Source: Chungangia koreensis (GTDB taxonomy: Bacteria > Bacillota > Bacilli > Bacillales_A > Planococcaceae). From it: a stretch of 64,000 bases of DNA. The translations under genes were made by a program, and so were the position numbers. The notes beneath the pieces are model-generated. The model ran no database searches and had not been told where the DNA came from. It was given only the letters and a program-made list of their open reading frames with translations. The first letter of the stretch is position 1. Every line of letters starts with the position of its first letter. Of this stretch, positions 16,501-24,115 are shown in pieces. The stretch spans positions 372,001 through 436,000 of the forward strand of contig NZ_JBHSEC010000019.1 in assembly GCF_042651785.1 (NCBI RefSeq), given 5' to 3'.

Positions 16501-17271
16501 TTAGATTTTACGATAAAAAAAGGTATCTTCTGATTCAAACTCATAAGTAGACGGAGTGAAAATTTGTTCTGTACTTCCTACGAACAAAATCCCCCCTTCC
16601 CTTAATGCCTTGCTGAAACCTTTGTAGATCAAATTTTTCGCTTCTTCAGTAAAATAGATCATGACATTCCGACAGACAATCAAATCAAAATTATTCCCAT
16701 ACGGATCATCGAGTAAGTTATGTTTTTGAAATGTGACAGTCCGTTTAATTTCATCCTTCACTTTAAACGAACCACCATCTTGGATAAAATAACGTTTTAA
16801 CATTTCTTCAGGTACTTCAGCTATCGAACGTTCCGGATAGATTCCCAGTTTTGCACGGGATAACGCATTTTCGTCCAAATCTGTCGCTACAATAGAAACA
16901 GAGGAAAGAGGGACATGTTTCGATAGAACCATTGCTAAAGAATACGGTTCCTCACCTGTAGAACATGCCGCACTCCATATTTTCAGCTTGCGGTTCTGGC
17001 TTAGCAGCTTAGGGAAAATTTTCTGATCCAGTACTTCCCATCTTTTTCCGTTTCTATAAAACTCAGAAACATTGATGGTCATACGATCCAGGAACTCGTT
17101 TAACAATTCTTGGCTGTTCTCCAGACCTTTTGAAAACTCATCAAAATTTTGAAACCCTCGTTTCTCATAGAGTGAAACAAGTCTTCTTCGCATTTGCGCT
17201 TCTTTATATAAATTTAAGTCAATTCCAGTTTTCTTTTTTATTTGTTGTTTAAAACGTATGTAATCAGGCAT
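16501..17271 (-). CDS. cheR: Chemotaxis glutamate O-methyltransferase CheR
   Basis: Methylates glutamates of chemoreceptors using S-adenosylmethionine. The protein has 256 residues: an N-terminal helical CheR domain (about 1-60) and a C-terminal methyltransferase domain with IWSAACSTGEEPYSLAM (about 99-115) and the YFTEEAKN region near 205. The location between ndk and aroC matches B. subtilis. No other chemotaxis gene is in the window, but ypfA at 30 kb, a c-di-GMP flagellar brake, also implies motility. Confidence 0.93.
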   Translation of the reverse strand: MPDYIRFKQQIKKKTGIDLNLYKEAQMRRRLVSLYEKRGFQNFDEFSKGLENSQELLNEFLDRMTINVSEFYRNGKRWEVLDQKIFPKLLSQNRKLKIWSAACSTGEEPYSLAMVLSKHVPLSSVSIVATDLDENALSRAKLGIYPERSIAEVPEEMLKRYFIQDGGSFKVKDEIKRTVTFQKHNLLDDPYGNNFDLIVCRNVMIYFTEEAKNLIYKGFSKALREGGILFVGSTEQIFTPSTYEFESEDTFFYRKI

Positions 17272-17324
17272 GTTTCCTCGATCCCTTCTCTATTACTATT
17301 CATTATATCGGATAGTTATAAAGA

Positions 17325-17352
17325 AAAAAACAGCCGTTACGGCTGTTTTTTT
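17325..17352 (-). terminator. Rho-independent terminator of ndk
   Basis: Stem AAACAGCCGT/ACGGCTGTTT with T-rich flanks on both sides, so it could work in either direction; on the - strand it follows ndk by 4 bases and ends in seven T. Confidence 0.9.
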
Positions 17353-17356
17353 AGGT

Positions 17357-17803
17357 TTAGATAATCCAGTTATTCATAGCTTTTTCATAGGAAACCAATT
17401 CCTCTTCTTTGAAGAATAGGCCAATTTCACGTGCAGAGCTTTCTGGAGAATCAGAACCGTGGATAATATTTTTGCCTACTGTAACTGCGTAGTCGCCACG
17501 GATTGTTCCTGGAGCCGACTCTTTCGGGTTTGTAGCTCCCATCATCAGACGAGCAGTTGAGATGACATTTTCACCCTCCCAAACCATTGCAAAAACTGGT
17601 CCAGAAGTGATGAAGTCGACCAATTCACCGAAGAATGGGCGTTCTTTATGTTCACCGTAATGCTGTTCAGCCAATTCAGTAGGGATTTGCATTAATTTTG
17701 CACCTACAAGTTTAAAACCTTTGTTTTCAAAACGGGATACGATTTCACCAATGACATTACGTTGTACGCCGTCTGGTTTTACCATTAAAAATGTACGTTC
17801 CAT
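17357..17803 (-). CDS. ndk: Nucleoside diphosphate kinase
   Basis: Balances NTP and dNTP pools by phosphate transfer from ATP through a phosphohistidine. The 148-residue protein carries the active histidine H115 in NIIHGSDS; the N-terminal TFLMVKPDGVQR (4-15) and RPFFGELVDFI (55-65) are standard NDK segments. It lies 93 bases downstream of hepT and has its own terminator. Confidence 0.97.
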   Translation of the reverse strand: MERTFLMVKPDGVQRNVIGEIVSRFENKGFKLVGAKLMQIPTELAEQHYGEHKERPFFGELVDFITSGPVFAMVWEGENVISTARLMMGATNPKESAPGTIRGDYAVTVGKNIIHGSDSPESSAREIGLFFKEEELVSYEKAMNNWII

Positions 17804-17896
17804 GTGACACTCTCCTCTTAGTAGGTTCTCTTACGGGCTTGTACCGCCGATACAAATAGTACCATTATTCCGAGCTAAAGTTCAATGATTGCGGTG

Positions 17897-18871
17897 TTAA
17901 AATTTACGTTTACCGATAAAAAGTGCTATTTGCTTCAAATGATTCTTAGCAGGAATCTCAGGAAGATTCTCTACTTCAAGCAAAGCTTTTTGTAAATAGA
18001 GGTCACTAATCTTCTTCGCCTTCTTCAAAGAATCAGAGCTTCTTATGTATTGAAGAAGGGTTTTCATCTCATTGTCCGAAATACTGCCGTTCAATGCTTT
18101 AATGATCAATGGTCCCGCAACTTGGTCATCTTTTAGATAAAGGATTGGAAGAGTAATATTACCGTTCGTCAAATCGCTTCCAGCTGGTTTCCCAAGTTCC
18201 TTTTCGGTTGCAGTGAAATCGAGTATATCGTCAACAATTTGGAAGGACATTCCGACAAAATATCCGAAACGTTTCAGCCTCCAAACGACTTTTTGTTCTG
18301 CTCCTGCAGCGATTGCCCCCATCTCACAGCTGGACGCAATCAGCAAAGCGGTTTTTCTTTTAATTCTTCTAAAATAATCTCGTATTCCTTGGTCAAGATT
18401 GAACTGGTCTTCAATTTGGATGAACTCGCCTTTTACAATTTCAATCATCGTATCAGCCAACGCCTGATGTAGACCTTCGTCCTCGATTGAAGAAATATAT
18501 TGCAGCGAACGCGCGAGTATAAAATCTCCGGTGTACATGGCCACTTTGTTGTTCCATTGCGCTTTGACTGTCGGCATACCACGTCTCATGTCCGAATCGT
18601 CAATCACGTCATCATGGACTAGTGAAGCCATATGAATTAATTCCAAAGCGACCGCGGCTTTCGCGACCAAACTCAAATCGAAATTCCCGAATTTAGCGGA
18701 TAGGAGGACAAACACCGGCCGAATCCTTTTTCCACCTGCATGCAATAGGTGCATGGATGCTTCGCGAAGAATCGGCGAATCTGACTCCAGTGACTTCTCC
18801 AATTCTTTTTCAATCAATTCGATGTCCGGACGGAAATCGGAATAGAGGTTTTTCAACTTCAATTTATCCAC
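17897..18871 (-). CDS. hepT: Heptaprenyl diphosphate synthase component II
   Basis: Catalytic trans-prenyltransferase subunit that makes the C35 side chain of menaquinone-7 together with HepS. The 324-residue protein has the two aspartate-rich Mg-binding motifs: DDVIDD at 87-92 and DDILD at about 219-223. GGKRIRP (46-52) precedes the first. It is in the order hepS-menG-hepT, as in B. subtilis, with menG 16 bases upstream. Confidence 0.95.
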   Translation of the reverse strand: MDKLKLKNLYSDFRPDIELIEKELEKSLESDSPILREASMHLLHAGGKRIRPVFVLLSAKFGNFDLSLVAKAAVALELIHMASLVHDDVIDDSDMRRGMPTVKAQWNNKVAMYTGDFILARSLQYISSIEDEGLHQALADTMIEIVKGEFIQIEDQFNLDQGIRDYFRRIKRKTALLIASSCEMGAIAAGAEQKVVWRLKRFGYFVGMSFQIVDDILDFTATEKELGKPAGSDLTNGNITLPILYLKDDQVAGPLIIKALNGSISDNEMKTLLQYIRSSDSLKKAKKISDLYLQKALLEVENLPEIPAKNHLKQIALFIGKRKF

Positions 18872-18887
18872 GATTTGATCCTTCCCA

Positions 18888-19598
18888 TCACATTTTCTTG
18901 AATCCGAAGTGGGCGGCGGCGGCTCCCCCGCTATATGGTTTATATGTTACATCAACAAATCCGGTTTCTTTGAACATTTCCGCCAATTCCTTCATTCCCG
19001 GGAAAGTGCCGGCAGATTCCTGAAGCCAAGAGTACTGATCATAGCTTTTAGCAAATAATTTTCCAAAAACAGGCATAATGTATTTGAAATAGAATCGGAA
19101 AAGTTGACGATATACAGGCAATTCCGGCTGTGATGTCTCAAGACAAACAATCAGTCCGCCTGGTTTCAAAACTCGGTGCATCTCACTTAGCACCTTTCGA
19201 TAATCGGGTACATTTCTTAGACCGAAACCAATGGTTACATAGTCAAAAGAATTCTGATCAAAAGGAAGTTCCATAGCATTACCATGTACTAAGTTCACTT
19301 GGGAATACTCGGTCGTTTTTTGTTCTGCCACTTTCAACATGTTTTGGCTGAAATCAAGACCCGTGATACTTCCTTCTGGTCCGACAGCTTCTGCAAGCTG
19401 AACGGTCCAATCCCCGGTACCGCAGCAGACATCCAAAGCTTGGCTGCCTTTTTCTACCGCCATCTTTTTCATGACATCCTTCCGCCACCCCTTATGGAGT
19501 TGAAAGCTGATAACAGAGTTCATTGTATCGTACTGTTCGGATATCGATTCAAATACTTCATGTACACGCTGTTCTTTCGATTTTGCCAAGACTTTCAT
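18888..19598 (-). CDS. menG: Demethylmenaquinone methyltransferase
   Basis: UbiE/MenG SAM-dependent C-methylation, the last step to menaquinone. The protein has 236 residues, with SAM motif DVCCGTGDW at 56-64, the YDTMNSVIS segment at 23-31 and the late family motif GGAAAAHFGFKK at the C-terminus. It lies between hepS and hepT with short gaps (24 and 16 bases), forming a menaquinone-tail operon whose product feeds the qcr complex. Confidence 0.95.
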   Translation of the reverse strand: MKVLAKSKEQRVHEVFESISEQYDTMNSVISFQLHKGWRKDVMKKMAVEKGSQALDVCCGTGDWTVQLAEAVGPEGSITGLDFSQNMLKVAEQKTTEYSQVNLVHGNAMELPFDQNSFDYVTIGFGLRNVPDYRKVLSEMHRVLKPGGLIVCLETSQPELPVYRQLFRFYFKYIMPVFGKLFAKSYDQYSWLQESAGTFPGMKELAEMFKETGFVDVTYKPYSGGAAAAHFGFKKM

Positions 19599-19622
19599 CC
19601 TTCTCTCTTACATCACGCACAT

Positions 19623-20381
19623 TCAAGTCAGCATAGGTGCCATCCTCTTGAGCAATAATGATTTTAGTTCTTTCGACAGGAATGCTGATTGTTCAACTTG
19701 TCGGTCTAAAGCTGCCGAAATTTCATTGATCCGATCATTTAATAATTGAAAAAGTCGATGACGCACAAAATTTACTTCTTCACTTTGAAGGAGGGCTTCA
19801 AGGAATTTGGTCTTTCGAGATTCCATGAAATTCAGTAGTTCTTCCTTCAAGCGTGCGAGCATTAACGCCATTTGAACGATCGGAATATATTGTTCATAAC
19901 CAAAATGCTTGTAAAACGTTTCAATGGAGCTGCTCTCTTCAATTTCCACTGCCTGTAAGCAGTCCTTTAAGTATCGGATGGCGTTTTCATAGAAATACGC
20001 CTTACTCTCGCTTATTTTGGCAATTGTCGTTGAAAGTGATCGGATCAAACCGATATCCGGGATATTAGATAATATTTTATAGTGAACTCCACTATAATAA
20101 TCACCAGCAAGAACAGTCAATTGTTCATTTGTCGTTCTGACATTAAATTCCTCAATGCTCTCATGAGCGTAAAGGGCGGAATATACAATTCCCACTGATA
20201 CGGCAGCATCATGATGGGATTTTGTCCAATCCTCGCCATTGAGAAATGGTAACAGAAGATAGAACAACTTCTCATCACCAATGTCAGGAACATTCGTTTC
20301 TTGTAGGGTCCGATGGCTGATTTGAGACATAATAGCATTTTTTAAGTCCTGTATATGATCATTAATGAATAGTTCATTCAT
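19623..20381 (-). CDS. hepS: Heptaprenyl diphosphate synthase component I
   Basis: Small regulatory subunit required with HepT for heptaprenyl diphosphate synthesis. The 252-residue, largely helical protein lacks the aspartate-rich motifs of prenyltransferases, as expected. The NEQLTVLAGDYYSGVHYKIL segment near residue 90 is the best conserved part of the family. The ATG at 20381 with GGAG 9 bases upstream is preferred to an ATG five codons earlier without a ribosome site. This family diverges fast, so the call rests partly on gene order. Confidence 0.88.
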   Translation of the reverse strand: MNELFINDHIQDLKNAIMSQISHRTLQETNVPDIGDEKLFYLLLPFLNGEDWTKSHHDAAVSVGIVYSALYAHESIEEFNVRTTNEQLTVLAGDYYSGVHYKILSNIPDIGLIRSLSTTIAKISESKAYFYENAIRYLKDCLQAVEIEESSSIETFYKHFGYEQYIPIVQMALMLARLKEELLNFMESRKTKFLEALLQSEEVNFVRHRLFQLLNDRINEISAALDRQVEQSAFLSKELKSLLLKRMAPMLT

Positions 20382-20458
20382 GTTATTATACTCCATTCTA
20401 AAAAGCCCATATTACTGTGCCATTATATCATAGACAGCCTGCCACTACACGGTTAAAC

Positions 20459-20680
20459 TCATTTTTTCGACTCGCTCATAATGATTCCGTTAGCAGTATG
20501 GACTTCTGCTTTCCCACGGATTTTCATTGCTGATGTATGTTCTGTAAATTGGGCAAGCATAATTTCACCATGATCCAACTTCTCGGAATGATGAAACTTG
20601 GTGTCGTTTCCTCGCGTCAGGCCAATCACTTGCACACCGTCTTCCATTGCTTTAATGACCACATATTCTGTCTGGGACAT
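20459..20680 (-). CDS. mtrB: trp RNA-binding attenuation protein TRAP
   Basis: Tryptophan-activated RNA-binding protein that assembles as an 11-mer and binds GAG/UAG repeats in trp leader RNA. The protein has 73 residues, close to B. subtilis MtrB. The KIRGKAEVHTANG stretch (about 53-65) and GLTRGNDTKFHHSEKL (about 20-35) hold the lysine/arginine RNA-contact and tryptophan-pocket residues of the family. It lies 57 bases downstream of folE, the same folE-mtrB pairing as in B. subtilis. Notably the trp genes are missing from the nearby aro operon. Confidence 0.95.
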   Translation of the reverse strand: MSQTEYVVIKAMEDGVQVIGLTRGNDTKFHHSEKLDHGEIMLAQFTEHTSAMKIRGKAEVHTANGIIMSESKK

Positions 20681-20737
20681 AATCTTTCCTCCTTAACTAT
20701 AATTTCGAACTACCTTCAAATTTTCAAGGAAAATATT

Positions 20738-21304
20738 TCACATCCGAATCATGTTAAGTATTTCTGTACGGAGCTGTTCATCTTGTTCAAAATTGCCTCT
20801 CGATACTGCTGTAATTGTTTTGGAACCCGGTTTCTTAATGCCCCTCATGGTCATGCACATGTGCTCTGCTTCTAACAACACATACACCCCATGTGGTTTT
20901 AACATCTCCATCATTGTATCCGCAATGGTAGAAGTAATTCTCTCCTGTAATTGTGGACGTTTAGCTGTCGTTTCTACTGCACGGGCAAGTTTGCTTAAAC
21001 CTGCTACTACTCCGTCTCTCGGAATATAAGCAACATGTGCTTTTCCGAAAAACGGCACTAAATGATGTTCGCACATCGAGTAGAACGGAATATCTTTTAC
21101 TAAAACAATTTCCTCATGATTTTCATGGAATACCGTTTCAAAATAGATTTTCGGATCTTGATGAAGGCCCTCAAATACTTCTTCGTACATTTTGGCCACT
21201 CTTTTCGGCGTTTCTAAAAGACCTTCACGATATGGGTCTTCCCCAATCGCTTCTAAAATCATCAATACTGCTTCTTGTATCTTTTTTGTGTCGATTGTTG
21301 CCAT
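20738..21304 (-). CDS. folE: GTP cyclohydrolase I
   Basis: Forms 7,8-dihydroneopterin triphosphate from GTP for folate. The 188-residue protein has zinc ligands C78 and H81 in FYSMCEHHLVPFFG and the later cysteine in EAEHMCMTMRG (about 148). TPKRVAKMY at 32-40 is also typical. It is the upstream partner of mtrB (called mtrA in older B. subtilis work). A small hairpin sits right before its ribosome site. Confidence 0.97.
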   Translation of the reverse strand: MATIDTKKIQEAVLMILEAIGEDPYREGLLETPKRVAKMYEEVFEGLHQDPKIYFETVFHENHEEIVLVKDIPFYSMCEHHLVPFFGKAHVAYIPRDGVVAGLSKLARAVETTAKRPQLQERITSTIADTMMEMLKPHGVYVLLEAEHMCMTMRGIKKPGSKTITAVSRGNFEQDEQLRTEILNMIRM

Positions 21305-21319
21305 TTCATTTCCTCCCGA

Positions 21320-21335
21320 AGCGCATCAATGCGCC
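21320..21335 (-). promoter_or_regulatory. Hairpin just upstream of the folE ribosome binding site
   Basis: GCGCAT, two-base loop, ATGCGC, placed about 3 bases before the GGGAGG ribosome site of folE. It has no T-tract and is not a terminator. It may affect translation or RNA stability; no ligand or protein target is evident. Confidence 0.45.
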
Positions 21336-21382
21336 AATAAAAGCCGATTCACATAATTATGATGGTAGCATATAAAAAAGCC

Positions 21383-21411
21383 ATAGTAAAACAGGCATTA
21401 GATGAATTCAA
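21383..21411 (-). promoter_or_regulatory. SigA-type promoter of folE-mtrB
   Basis: On the - strand TTGAAT (21406-21411), exactly 17 bases, TACTAT (21383-21388), about 78 bases before the folE ATG and after the hup terminator. Confidence 0.55.
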
Positions 21412-21427
21412 AAAATTGTCGTGAAAT

Positions 21428-21464
21428 AAAAAGGACAGCCCGTTGTTTACACAACGGCTGTCCT
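21428..21464 (-). terminator. Rho-independent terminator of hup
   Basis: Strong stem GGACAGCCGTTGT / ACAACGGGCTGTCC with a GTAA-type loop, then TTTTTATTT on the - strand, 19 bases after the hup stop. Confidence 0.93.
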
Positions 21465-21483
21465 ATGTATCGCTCTGCTGAAA

Positions 21484-21756
21484 TTATTTTACAGCATCTT
21501 TAAGCGCCTTCCCTGGTTTGAAAGCAGGAACCTTGCTTGCAGCGATTTCGATTTCTTCACCAGATTGAGGGTTACGTCCTTTACGAGCAGCACGTTCACG
21601 AACCTCGAAGTTACCAAAACCGATTAGTTGAATTTTCTCACCCTTTGCAAGAGCGTCTTGAATTGTATCAAATACAGCATCGACTGCTTTGGAAGCATCT
21701 TTCTTAGAAAGATCTGCAGCTTCTGCAACAGAGTTCACTAATTCTGTTTTATTCAC
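21484..21756 (-). CDS. hup: DNA-binding protein HU
   Basis: Histone-like dimer that bends DNA and shapes the nucleoid. Starting at the GTG at 21756 gives 90 residues beginning MNKTELVNSVA, the usual HU length and start; AGGAGG lies 8 bases upstream. Another in-frame GTG three codons earlier overlaps the ribosome site and is rejected. GFGNFEVRERAARKGRNPQ (about 46-64) is the flexible arm with the intercalating proline. Called hbs in B. subtilis. It is monocistronic with its own terminator. Confidence 0.97.
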   Translation of the reverse strand: MNKTELVNSVAEAADLSKKDASKAVDAVFDTIQDALAKGEKIQLIGFGNFEVRERAARKGRNPQSGEEIEIAASKVPAFKPGKALKDAVK

Positions 21757-21801
21757 ACCATTCACCTCCTCTCAAAGGGGATGATTCACAATCATGTAAA
21801 A

Positions 21802-21830
21802 AGAGTATCACAACAAAAAACGCTTAGCAA
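21802..21830 (-). promoter_or_regulatory. Possible SigA-type promoter of hup
   Basis: On the - strand TTGCTA (21825-21830), 17 bases, TACTCT (21802-21807), 46 bases before the hup start. Confidence 0.5.
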
Positions 21831-22055
21831 TAGTATTTCCACGGGTTTTGGTAAGATTATGCATGCGAAATGAAATTTCTAAATATTATTTCAACTCAAC
21901 TAGCAAATCGTTTGTGATTTCCTCTAAAGTCAAATAGAATATAGGGTTCTGCTTTTGTTTTATAGTATTACTTTGAATGATATAGTAACAAGTTTTTTAA
22001 CAAAATAATATTTTTAAGTAGTCAGTAATCAAAATAAACTTTGAGAACACTTCAG

Positions 22056-22086
22056 CAGGAAACTCAGGAAACTCAGGAAACTCAGG
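22056..22086. repeat. Three tandem 9-bp repeats CAGGAAACT
   Basis: Perfect copies at 22056-22064, 22065-22073 and 22074-22082, then a partial CAGG. They open the repeat-rich gene-free stretch between hup and spoIVA. The bases from 21831 to 22055 are AT-rich and hold nothing else I can name. Confidence 0.9.
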
Positions 22087-22099
22087 GACAACAGTTATT

Positions 22100-22175
22100 G
22101 AACAGAGGCTATGTAGTTGAACAAAGGCTAAATTAAGGAACAAAGGCTAAATAGTGGAACAAAGGCTAAGGGCGC
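22100..22175. repeat. Four tandem 19-bp repeats with core GAACAAAGGCTA
   Basis: Copies start at 22100, 22119, 22138 and 22157, exactly 19 bases apart. The first copy is the most diverged (GAACAGAGGCTA), the others share GAACAAAGGCTAA. A further single core occurs at 22377, 220 bases after the last. The core contains ACAAAGGC, whose inverse GCCTTTGT occurs at the end of each downstream 100-bp module, so the two repeat types could base-pair. Confidence 0.9.
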
Positions 22176-22374
22176 CGCGTCCTGCTGCTCCACCGCTTCG
22201 CTCGTCGCAAAATTGCTGGGAAGCAGATTCAGGCAGCTATTTGGCAACGCCTTTGTGACCAACTTCCTGTTGGCCCGCGTCCTGCTGCTCCACCGCTTCG
22301 CTCGTCGCAAAATTACTGGGAAGCAGATTCAGGCAGCTATTTGGCAACGCCTTTGTGACCAACATCCTTTCCAA
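22175..22374. repeat. Tandem duplication of a 100-bp module
   Basis: Two copies with exactly 100-bp offset (22175-22274 and 22275-22374). The first 90 bases differ at one position, G versus A in AAATTGCTGGG / AAATTACTGGG; the last few bases diverge. Each has a GC-rich part (CGCTTCGCTCGTCGC) and an inner hairpin around GAAGCAGATTC flanked by GCTG/CAGC. A GCCTTTGT box lies near the 3' end, and the first copy closes in a CCAAC-N5-GTTGG hairpin. Open frames run through it on the - strand but have no ribosome site and no recognisable product. Confidence 0.9.
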
Positions 22375-22376
22375 AG

Positions 22377-22437
22377 GAACAAAGGCTAAAGGCGCCACGT
22401 CCTGTGGCAACGCCTTTGTGACCAACATCCTGTTGGC
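22377..22437. repeat. Third, internally deleted copy of the repeat module
   Basis: Starts with a 19-mer core (GAACAAAGGCTAA), then GGCGCC and ACGTCCTG, and jumps directly to TGGCAACGCCTTTGTGACC and the CCAAC-N5-GTTGG hairpin. About 60 bases of the full module are missing. It shows that the 19-mer core, the module start and the module end belong to one unit bounded by ACAAAGGC and GCCTTTGT. Confidence 0.8.
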
Positions 22438-22440
22438 CTC

Positions 22441-22478
22441 AAAAAAAGAGACGTTTCGCGTATCCGCGATCGGTCTCG
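22441..22478 (-). terminator. Rho-independent terminator of spoIVA
   Basis: On the - strand GAGACCGATCGCG, short loop, CGCGAAACGTCTC, then seven T. The stem has internal mismatches but is GC-rich. It lies 18 bases past the spoIVA stop and borders the repeat cluster. Confidence 0.8.
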
Positions 22479-22495
22479 TAGTGTCCATTTTTCGA

Positions 22496-23974
22496 TTATA
22501 GTATGAAAGTAATCATGCCTTTATTTCCGTCGTTGACCATCTGCTCGACTGTTTCACGTAATCGGTTACGTGCCGTGCGTGGAACGGAAGCCGTTTTAAA
22601 ACGGATACTTTCTTTCATGACCTCATGCAGAGGAGAGCCAAAAAGTTGTGTTCCCCATAGTGCTTCACGGTTATGCAAATACGCATGTTTTAAATCTTTC
22701 AATAATTGATGGCTATGGAACTCTGAACCGATCAGCGGCGAGAACTCCGCTTCCATATCAATTCTGAGGATATGAAGTGACGGTGCCTTTGCTTTCATCC
22801 GTACGCCGTAGAAATTATTCTGCTTGATCAATTCCGGGGCTGAAGGTTGGAAGTCGTCGATTGTCGGTAATGTGACGCCATATCCATCGCGCTTTGCCGT
22901 TTCAATAGCTTCCTCATACAAACCATAAGCTTTTTTTGCTTTGGTAGCTTCTTTGATGAACAAGAGCCATTCTTTTTTCGTTACAATCGGTTCTTCCAGC
23001 CATTCTTCACAAATTCCTTGGAATACCTCTGGCTTCAAATCGATCTTTATAACCGCTTTGCCTTGGCCGGCATCCACTTCAGTTACTTCGGAATCCTCAA
23101 TATACTCCTCATTACGGAGTTTATCAGATAGTGCTTTCACATCCCGGATTTTCGATACTGATTCAATACCTTCTGTCAAAGCATTTTTCAATGCCACTTT
23201 TAAATAATGGTCTTCGTCAAGAACATCCATCCAGTCAGGCTTTAATAACTCAATCTCTGAAATTGGGAATTCAAATAGAGCCTCCTTCAGGATGAGTTGG
23301 ATTTCATGGCCATTCAATTGATCAGCTGAAGCTGCAATAACAGGCACTTCATATTTTTGCATTAAGTCATTACGAAGTCTCATCGTATTTTCAGAGACTG
23401 GCATTTTACTATTTAATACGATGACAAAAGGTTTACCGATTTCTTTTAGCTTTTCGATGATTTCCGCCTCAGCCTTTTCAGCCGCAATACGTGGAATACC
23501 GTTTACAGTTCCGTCTGTTGTCACGACAATCCCGATTGTGGAATGATCACGGATCACTTTATCCGTTCCGATACGTGCCGCTTCCTGGAATGGAATCGGC
23601 TGATTATGCCAAGGTGTGTGAACGAACTTCGGACCTGATTCATCCTCGTGACCTTTCACTCCATCAATAACATATCCGACACAATCAGCAAGTCTAATCT
23701 GGAATTTAATCTGATCTTCTCCAATTGATACGGTCGTCCCCTGTGCAGGTACGAATTTAGGCTCAGCCGTCATTATTACCGGTCCAGGTGAACTTTGGGG
23801 CAACTCATCCTGCGCTCGCAGCCGATCTGCTTCGTCCTCCATGTTAGGAATGACTACTTCTTCCATTACCCGTTTGACAAAAGTGGATTTGCCGACTCGT
23901 ACCGGTCCTACAACTCCGATATAAATATCGCCGTTTGTTCTTTTTGCAAGCTCCTGATATAATTCGCTGCTCAC
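22496..23974 (-). CDS. spoIVA: Stage IV sporulation protein A (coat basement ATPase)
   Basis: ATP-hydrolysing protein that polymerises on the forespore surface to anchor the spore coat. The length of 492 residues is that of the family. The Walker A motif GPVRVGKST is at 23-31 and the N-terminal P-loop domain includes the DCVGYVIDGVKGHEDE stretch (about 97-112); the C-terminal half is the assembly domain. The start is a GTG 6 bases after GGAGGG. It is monocistronic, with a possible SigE-like -10 upstream. Strong evidence that the organism forms endospores. Confidence 0.97.
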   Translation of the reverse strand: MSSELYQELAKRTNGDIYIGVVGPVRVGKSTFVKRVMEEVVIPNMEDEADRLRAQDELPQSSPGPVIMTAEPKFVPAQGTTVSIGEDQIKFQIRLADCVGYVIDGVKGHEDESGPKFVHTPWHNQPIPFQEAARIGTDKVIRDHSTIGIVVTTDGTVNGIPRIAAEKAEAEIIEKLKEIGKPFVIVLNSKMPVSENTMRLRNDLMQKYEVPVIAASADQLNGHEIQLILKEALFEFPISEIELLKPDWMDVLDEDHYLKVALKNALTEGIESVSKIRDVKALSDKLRNEEYIEDSEVTEVDAGQGKAVIKIDLKPEVFQGICEEWLEEPIVTKKEWLLFIKEATKAKKAYGLYEEAIETAKRDGYGVTLPTIDDFQPSAPELIKQNNFYGVRMKAKAPSLHILRIDMEAEFSPLIGSEFHSHQLLKDLKHAYLHNREALWGTQLFGSPLHEVMKESIRFKTASVPRTARNRLRETVEQMVNDGNKGMITFIL

Positions 23975-24001
23975 TCATAACCCTCCTTTTCTACGCACTC
24001 C

Positions 24002-24009
24002 ATTCTATG
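24002..24009 (-). promoter_or_regulatory. Possible SigE-type -10 element of spoIVA
   Basis: CATAGAAT on the - strand, 28 bases before the spoIVA GTG, resembles the SigE -10 CATACAnT. The bases at the expected -35 distance lie in the upstream terminator and match poorly, so this is tentative. Mother-cell SigE control of spoIVA is known in B. subtilis. Confidence 0.3.
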
Positions 24010-24010
24010 C

Positions 24011-24050
24011 ACAAAAAAAACGTTTCATGCCAGAGGCACAAAACGTTATA
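24011..24050 (-). terminator. Rho-independent terminator after yphF
   Basis: On the - strand AACGTTTTGTGCC, TCT loop, GGCATGAAACGTT, then a run of T. It closes the gpsA-yphE-yphF transcript before spoIVA. Confidence 0.9.
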
Positions 24051-24115
24051 GAATGTTTTTCGGTTACATGTTTCGTAACCGATAGTTTATAAATCTATTT
24101 CCTTGGGCTTGCTCG

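Noticed and set aside
17325..17352. Palindrome near ndk as an operator
   Set aside because: It has T runs and lies directly after the ndk stop, so a terminator explains it.
22100..22437. Possible CRISPR array
   Set aside because: The 19-bp units are directly adjacent with no spacers, and the 100-bp copies are contiguous duplicates. There are no cas genes in the window.
22128..22488. Open frames of 60 and 83 codons on the - strand inside the repeats
   Set aside because: They merely translate the repeats, have no ribosome site and include the spoIVA terminator region.
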